A stretch of DNA of 64,000 nucleotides from Chryseobacterium carnipullorum. GTDB lineage: Bacteria; Bacteroidota; Bacteroidia; Flavobacteriales; Weeksellaceae. Below the pieces are notes generated by a model. That model was not told the DNA's origin, searched no databases, and saw nothing but the letters and a program-made list of their open reading frames with translations. The stretch is taken from positions 151,394 to 215,393 of the forward strand of contig NZ_FRCD01000009.1 in NCBI RefSeq assembly GCF_900142785.1, given 5' to 3'. Shown here piece by piece: positions 60,515 through 64,000 of the stretch. The number at the start of each line of letters is the position of its first letter. The first letter of the stretch is position 1. The position numbers and the translations under genes were made by a program.

Positions 60515-60670
60515 TTTTTGATAATCAATGATTTAATATAGGTTTATTCAGTTTTTTGTCGTATATTTGTATATTAATTAACAGGCCTCTGCCTTTGCTC
60601 TCTGTATAGTTTAGACATTCTTTCTTATCAGTTCCCGCTTTTTCAGATGCCCCATTTTTAAAAAAATCAC
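60515..60670 (+). promoter_or_regulatory. Promoter and conserved leader upstream of the second cold-shock gene (copy B)
   Basis: TTTTTGATAATCAATGATTT at 60515, TATATTTG -7 box at 60562-60569, ACAGGCCTCTGCCTTTGCTC at 60581 and TTTTTCAGATGCCCCATT at about 60638, in the same order as copy A at 53658-53835. The homology runs through the -7 box, so both promoter and untranslated leader are shared. The target genes differ (DEAD-box helicase; cold-shock-domain protein). Confidence 0.6.
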
Positions 60671-60681
60671 TTCTTTTACTG

Positions 60682-60810
60682 ATGAACGCCAAAAACAAAA
60701 CTGCTTTCGACGTTTCCTTCGATAAAGATGAACAAACGGATGACTGCGGGCTTTACATAGCATATGGCAGATCAGGTAAACAAATATTACAATATAAAAT
60801 TAAATACTAG
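60682..60810 (+). CDS. Small ORF between leader B and the cold-shock gene, 42 aa
   Basis: MNAKNKTAFDVSFDKDEQTD then DCGLYIAYGRSGKQILQYKI and stop. It has an ATG just after the conserved leader and ends 8 nt before the cold-shock gene ATG, so ribosomes could pass from one to the other. No family recognised; could be a leader peptide or an independent small protein. Confidence 0.4.
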   Translation: MNAKNKTAFDVSFDKDEQTDDCGLYIAYGRSGKQILQYKIKY

Positions 60811-60818
60811 AATAATTT

Positions 60819-61247
60819 ATGGCAGACTCTTTTTCTAAAAAAGAAAATTTCAAGAAAAAAATTCAAAAGCAAAAAGAAAAAGCGCTGAGACGCGAAGATC
60901 GTAAGACGAATAACAACAAAGGTGCAGAAGATGTATTCATGTATGTAGATGAATTCGGAAGACTTACCTCTACTCCTCCTGAAGACAGAGAAAGACAGGA
61001 AGTAAACATTGATGAGATCCAGCTTGGTGCAGCTCCGATTATGGAGGAAGATGTAAGAAAGACAGGAATCATCACTTTCCACAGTGAAAAAGGCTATGGC
61101 TTCATTACTGAAGACAACAGCAAGGAAAATGTTTTCTTTCACAACAACAGTTGTGCGCACCCTGTAAAAAAAGGGAACAAAGTATCTTTCGAGAAAGAAA
61201 AATCTCCGAAAGGGTTCTCTGCGGTTAATATCCAGTTGGTTAAATAA
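60819..61247 (+). CDS. Cold-shock-domain protein with basic N-terminal extension
   Basis: 142 aa. The first 45 residues are very basic (MADSFSKKENFKKKIQKQKE then KALRREDRKTNNN), followed by an acidic linker (about 45-85), and a cold-shock domain at the C-terminus: GIITFHSEKGYGFITEDNSK with RNP1 KGYGFI, NVFFHNNSC with RNP2, and PKGFSAVNIQLVK. The layout differs from CspA-like single domain proteins and is common in Flavobacteria. Likely an RNA chaperone with additional RNA-binding tail. It lies behind leader B. Confidence 0.88.
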   Translation: MADSFSKKENFKKKIQKQKEKALRREDRKTNNNKGAEDVFMYVDEFGRLTSTPPEDRERQEVNIDEIQLGAAPIMEEDVRKTGIITFHSEKGYGFITEDNSKENVFFHNNSCAHPVKKGNKVSFEKEKSPKGFSAVNIQLVK

Positions 61248-61309
61248 TCAAAGCTTTAGCTTTACTATAACAGATCTGCTTCATTCGCAGATTTCGTAAA
61301 AACAATAAA

Positions 61310-61335
61310 GAAAGCCGCCCCTGAGGGCGGCTTTC
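61310..61335 (-). terminator. GC-rich terminator between csp and efflux genes
   Basis: GAAAGCCGCCC and GGGCGGCTTTC form an 11-bp stem. The minus strand then reads TTTATTGTTTTT, so it fits the efflux operon that ends at 61355. A weaker hairpin just before it (ATCTGC...GCAGAT, 61274-61292) follows the cold-shock gene. Confidence 0.8.
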
Positions 61336-61354
61336 ATCGTAAAAAAAAGTAAAA

Positions 61355-62803
61355 TCAATCCAGTTTTCCGCCCAATGCTTTAAACAGCAGTACGTTATTT
61401 CTGGTATTCTGATGCTGAAACCGGAGCAGATCCAGTTCGGCGGTCAGTTTGCTTTTCTGAGAATTGATCAGTTCAAAATAATTGGCATAGCCCGTCAAAT
61501 AGAGATCATTCGAAACCTCAACACCGCGGTCTAAGAAATCCACTTCTCCAGATTTTAACTGCAACATGCGTTCATAGATCTTGGTTTGTTTTAAAATGGA
61601 CTGAAGTTCATTGAATGCGGTGGTCACACTCTTTTGATAATTGAGAAAGGCAATCTCCTGTTCCTTCCCTGCTACTTTAAATTCATGTTTCAACTGTCCC
61701 TTATTAAAAACAGGGACCATTAAACCTCCCAACAGCTGTCCTGCGAGAGAAGCAGGACTGAAAAAATTTCCGGCAGAAAAAGCATTCAGCCCGAAACTCG
61801 CTCCAAGATCAATTTTTGGATAAAATGCAGCTCTTGCCGCTTTAGCATCTGCCTGCGAGGCTTCCAGTACATAATAATTGGCCGCTACATCCGGTCTGGA
61901 ATGAATCACCGCTTCTACATTAATCATTTTATTCAGGACTTCCATATTCGTTGGCATCAGTAACTTTCCACGTTTGACTTCACCGCCATAACTTCCTGTT
62001 AAAGTAGTCATAGCCTGTTCTACCGTGACAATTTCAACTTTTATATGTTCAATTTCAGCCAGCCAGTTATTGTTCTGCGCCTTAAACTGCTGAACAGCAA
62101 GCTCCGTTGCTTTCCCAACTTCACGCTGGGCAAGTACGATTTCAAAGGCCCTCTGCTGAAGATGATAGTTTTTCTGATAAATCGCCAGGCGATTATCCAG
62201 TGCTACCAGCTGATAATATAAGTTGGCAATATCTGTAAACAATTCTACCTGCAACAGTCTCAACCCTTCTTCAGAAGCCAGGTATTTTTTCTGGGCTGCC
62301 AGTTTTTTATTTTTAAGTTTTCCCCAGGCATCTATTTCCCAGCTGCTTCTTGCTCCGAGCCAGTAATTCGGGGTAAAGTCCCGGTTGATTTTCTGATCTT
62401 CTGTAATATTGGGCGAAAGATTGGTATCGTAATTCCCAACTCCTTCCATTGTATATTTTCCATAACGGTCACCAGAAACCGAAGCGCCAATTTCAAGAGA
62501 AGGAAGCAGATCCATTTTGGAACGCTGCAAAAAGCTATTCGCAATGTCTACCCGCTGCTGAGCAATCCGGAAGTCAGGATTGGCGTGAACCACCTGATCA
62601 AAAAGTTCCAGCAAATGAGAATCCGTAAAATAATTTTTAAGGTTGATTTGCTGAAAATAATCTGTTTCTGCTGTATTTTCAGTGGTAACGATATCAGGCA
62701 TTGTCTGAGCTTTTTTAAGTTCAGTTACTTTTGGAACGGTACATGACATTAAACTGAATATTCCAATTCCGTACCCTATATTTCTATGGTTTGATCTCTT
62801 CAT
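61355..62803 (-). CDS. TolC-type outer-membrane efflux lipoprotein (OprM/NodT family)
   Basis: 482 aa from the ATG at 62803 (a longer in-frame reading to 62908 is antisense-like and overlaps the permease gene). A lipoprotein signal (GIGIFSLMSC) is followed by two OEP repeats: WEIDAWGKLKNKKLAAQKKY and FTDIANLYYQLVALDNRLAI in the first half; RPDVAANYYVLEASQADAKA, FYPKIDLGASFGLNAFSAGN and YFELINSQKSKLTAELDLLR in the second. It forms the outer-membrane channel for an RND pump. Its start overlaps the end of the permease gene by 20 nt. Confidence 0.92.
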   Translation of the reverse strand: MKRSNHRNIGYGIGIFSLMSCTVPKVTELKKAQTMPDIVTTENTAETDYFQQINLKNYFTDSHLLELFDQVVHANPDFRIAQQRVDIANSFLQRSKMDLLPSLEIGASVSGDRYGKYTMEGVGNYDTNLSPNITEDQKINRDFTPNYWLGARSSWEIDAWGKLKNKKLAAQKKYLASEEGLRLLQVELFTDIANLYYQLVALDNRLAIYQKNYHLQQRAFEIVLAQREVGKATELAVQQFKAQNNNWLAEIEHIKVEIVTVEQAMTTLTGSYGGEVKRGKLLMPTNMEVLNKMINVEAVIHSRPDVAANYYVLEASQADAKAARAAFYPKIDLGASFGLNAFSAGNFFSPASLAGQLLGGLMVPVFNKGQLKHEFKVAGKEQEIAFLNYQKSVTTAFNELQSILKQTKIYERMLQLKSGEVDFLDRGVEVSNDLYLTGYANYFELINSQKSKLTAELDLLRFQHQNTRNNVLLFKALGGKLD

Positions 62804-63905
62804 TTTTCTTTTTATTTTCAAGTTTTGCAAAGAATATATACAGCCCCGGAATAACCACCAGGCCAAATACAGTTCCGATAAGCATTCCTCCCGCTGCGGC
62901 GGTACCAATAGAACGGTTTCCGATCGCTCCCGCTCCTGAGGCTATACACAACGGAATAAGTCCTGCTACAAAAGCAAAGGAAGTCATCAGAATAGGACGA
63001 AGACGCTGTTTTGCCCCTTCAATGGCGGCCGGAACAATATCATAGCCTTCTTTATTTCTTGCTACGGCAAATTCAACAATAAGGATGGCATTTTTGGCTA
63101 AAAGTCCGATTAACATAACCAAAGCTACCTGTGCGTAGATATTATTATCCAGGCCGGTAAGAACCAATGCGATATAAGATCCGAAGATACCCGTCGGAAG
63201 ACTTAGCAGTACAGGCATCGGAAGAAGGAAACTTTCGTACTGTGCTGCTAATAAAAGATAGACAAACAAAAGACAGATCATAAATATATAGACCGTCTGG
63301 TTTCCTGACAGAATCTCTTCTCTGGTCATCCCGGACCATTCTACATCAAAACCTCTTGGAAGCGTTTCTTTGGCGACACGTTCCACCGCTGCAATAGCAT
63401 CCCCGGAACTATAACCTTCTGCAGGTTCTCCATTGATCATGGCTGACATATACATATTGTACCTGGTCAAAACCTCAGGACCATATACTTTTTCAATGGT
63501 GATGAAGGTAGAGAAAGGCACCATTTCGCCTTTGTCATTTTTCAGATATAAATTCAAGATACTTTCAGGAGTATCGCGGTGCTCCGGATCTGCCTGTACC
63601 ATTACTTTATACATCTGGCTGAAACGAATAAAATTGGTAGCATAATAGGAACCCAGCATTGTCTGAAGTGTTGACATGGCATTGTCTACTGAAATTCCTT
63701 TTTTCGCTGCCATATCATAATCCATATGGATCATATACTGGGGAAAAGTAGCATCAAAACTGGTAAAACTGTTCTGCAGTTCGGGGGCCTCATTCAGCTT
63801 TTTAACAAAATCTTTGGTGATTTTATCCGTATTTTCAATAGTCCCTCCGGTTCTGTCGAGAAGACGAAGCTCAAAACCACTGGTATTTCCAAATCCGGGA
63901 ACTGT
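62784..63905 (-). pseudogene. C-terminal part of an RND efflux permease (AcrB-like), cut by an IS
   Basis: The coding part begins at VPGFGNTSGFELRLLDRTGG (a porter-domain segment usually in the middle of the protein) and keeps RGFDVEWSGMTREEILSGNQ, the membrane part (QVALVMLIGLLAKNAILIVE, and RLRPILMTSFAFVAGLIPLC, a typical RND signature) and a final ALGT-like helix. About 370 aa of a normal 1050 remain. Just upstream, at about 63903, the DNA becomes IS-like, and the frame can only begin with a Met from that DNA. The 5' two-thirds lie beyond the window or are lost. The pump is probably inactive unless transcribed from the IS. Confidence 0.82.
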
Positions 63906-64000
63906 TAGACTGCACCCCAAAGTTTAGACAAAATTAAACAATATTATTATATGAAAGAGTTCGGTACTGTACCGGACTCTTTCCTTTTAGATTAAGTCTT
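63903..64000 (-). mobile_element. End of an insertion sequence, IS3-like, continuing beyond the window
   Basis: At 63903 the sequence TGTTAGACTGCACCCCAAAG starts, a TG...-type end with a run similar to IS3-family termini of Flavobacteria. An inverted pair GAAAGAGTTCGGTAC / GTACCGGACTCTTTC (63953-63983) forms a strong terminator hairpin, preceded on the minus strand by a TAA at 63994-63992 that could end a transposase gene lying to the right of the window. Element type is a guess from the terminus. Confidence 0.55.

Noticed and set aside
62804..62908. Longer start for the TolC-like protein (35 more residues)
   Set aside because: The extra residues are antisense-like, overlap the permease gene heavily, and would bury the lipoprotein signal.
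1..64000. CRISPR arrays, tRNA or rRNA genes, and relaxase or conjugation genes
   Set aside because: No regularly spaced direct repeats, cloverleaf-like segments or tra/mob motifs were seen in this window.

Overview
The window reads as the chromosome of a Flavobacteriia species close to Chryseobacterium or Elizabethkingia. This rests on low G+C, promoters of the Bacteroidetes type (TTTG, about 19 nt, TAnnTTTG), and gene families typical of that group: TopB with a DUF4099/DUF3945 protein, oleate hydratase, and fasciclin with twin ferritin-like proteins. No rRNA, tRNA or CRISPR array was recognised. The genus is inferred from gene content only.

Region 1 (1-5.2 kb) is accessory DNA: an unknown protein, a compact minus-strand operon (unknown 234 aa protein, XRE/ImmA-type regulator-protease, small membrane protein, 47 aa peptide) and a DUF4238 protein. 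Region 2 (5.4-20.5 kb) looks like part of an integrative conjugative element: topoisomerase III, DUF3945 protein and excisionase-like HTH protein, followed by a DNA repair and mutagenesis cargo (exonuclease III, a membrane-anchored XseA-like protein, AlkB, an S24 repressor divergent from DinB and a second DnaE). It ends in a scar where a truncated GHKL ATPase gene meets a truncated IS1-type transposase.

Region 3 (20.7-32.8 kb) is a lipid island: AraC regulator, oleate hydratase, beta-barrel protein, lipase-like hydrolase, a complete MlaE/MlaF/MlaD-type MCE transporter and a second oleate hydratase. A convergent operon of an unknown protein, a DyP peroxidase and a catalase-like heme protein follows. 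Together these suggest fatty acid hydration, lipid trafficking and hydroperoxide handling. Region 4 (33.0-36.9 kb) is wreckage: a Gabija-like pair with both genes broken, a ligD fragment fused to the gajA remnant, a DUF3606 gene, and an integrase stump cut by an IS982 element.

Region 5 (37-47.5 kb) carries ion and osmolyte transporters (NhaA with a DUF389 protein, a frameshifted ClC channel, a CPA1 antiporter, a BCCT transporter) mixed with pseudogenes (dapB-like, toxin-like relic). Region 6 (48.1-64 kb) looks like core genome: two ferritin-like proteins, fasciclin, MsrB, an ECF sigma/anti-sigma pair whose sigma gene seems to start at ATT, a glycosyltransferase, a DEAD-box helicase, two cold-shock-domain proteins, Lgt, a LytTR two-component system, DoxX, an SDR enzyme, and an RND efflux pair whose permease gene is cut by an IS at the window edge.

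The two observations I find most novel are (i) a homologous promoter-plus-leader of about 160-180 nt in front of both the DEAD-box gene (53.66 kb) and the second cold-shock gene (60.52 kb), each followed by a small ORF, and (ii) the two-oleate-hydratase/MCE-transporter/heme-peroxidase neighbourhood.
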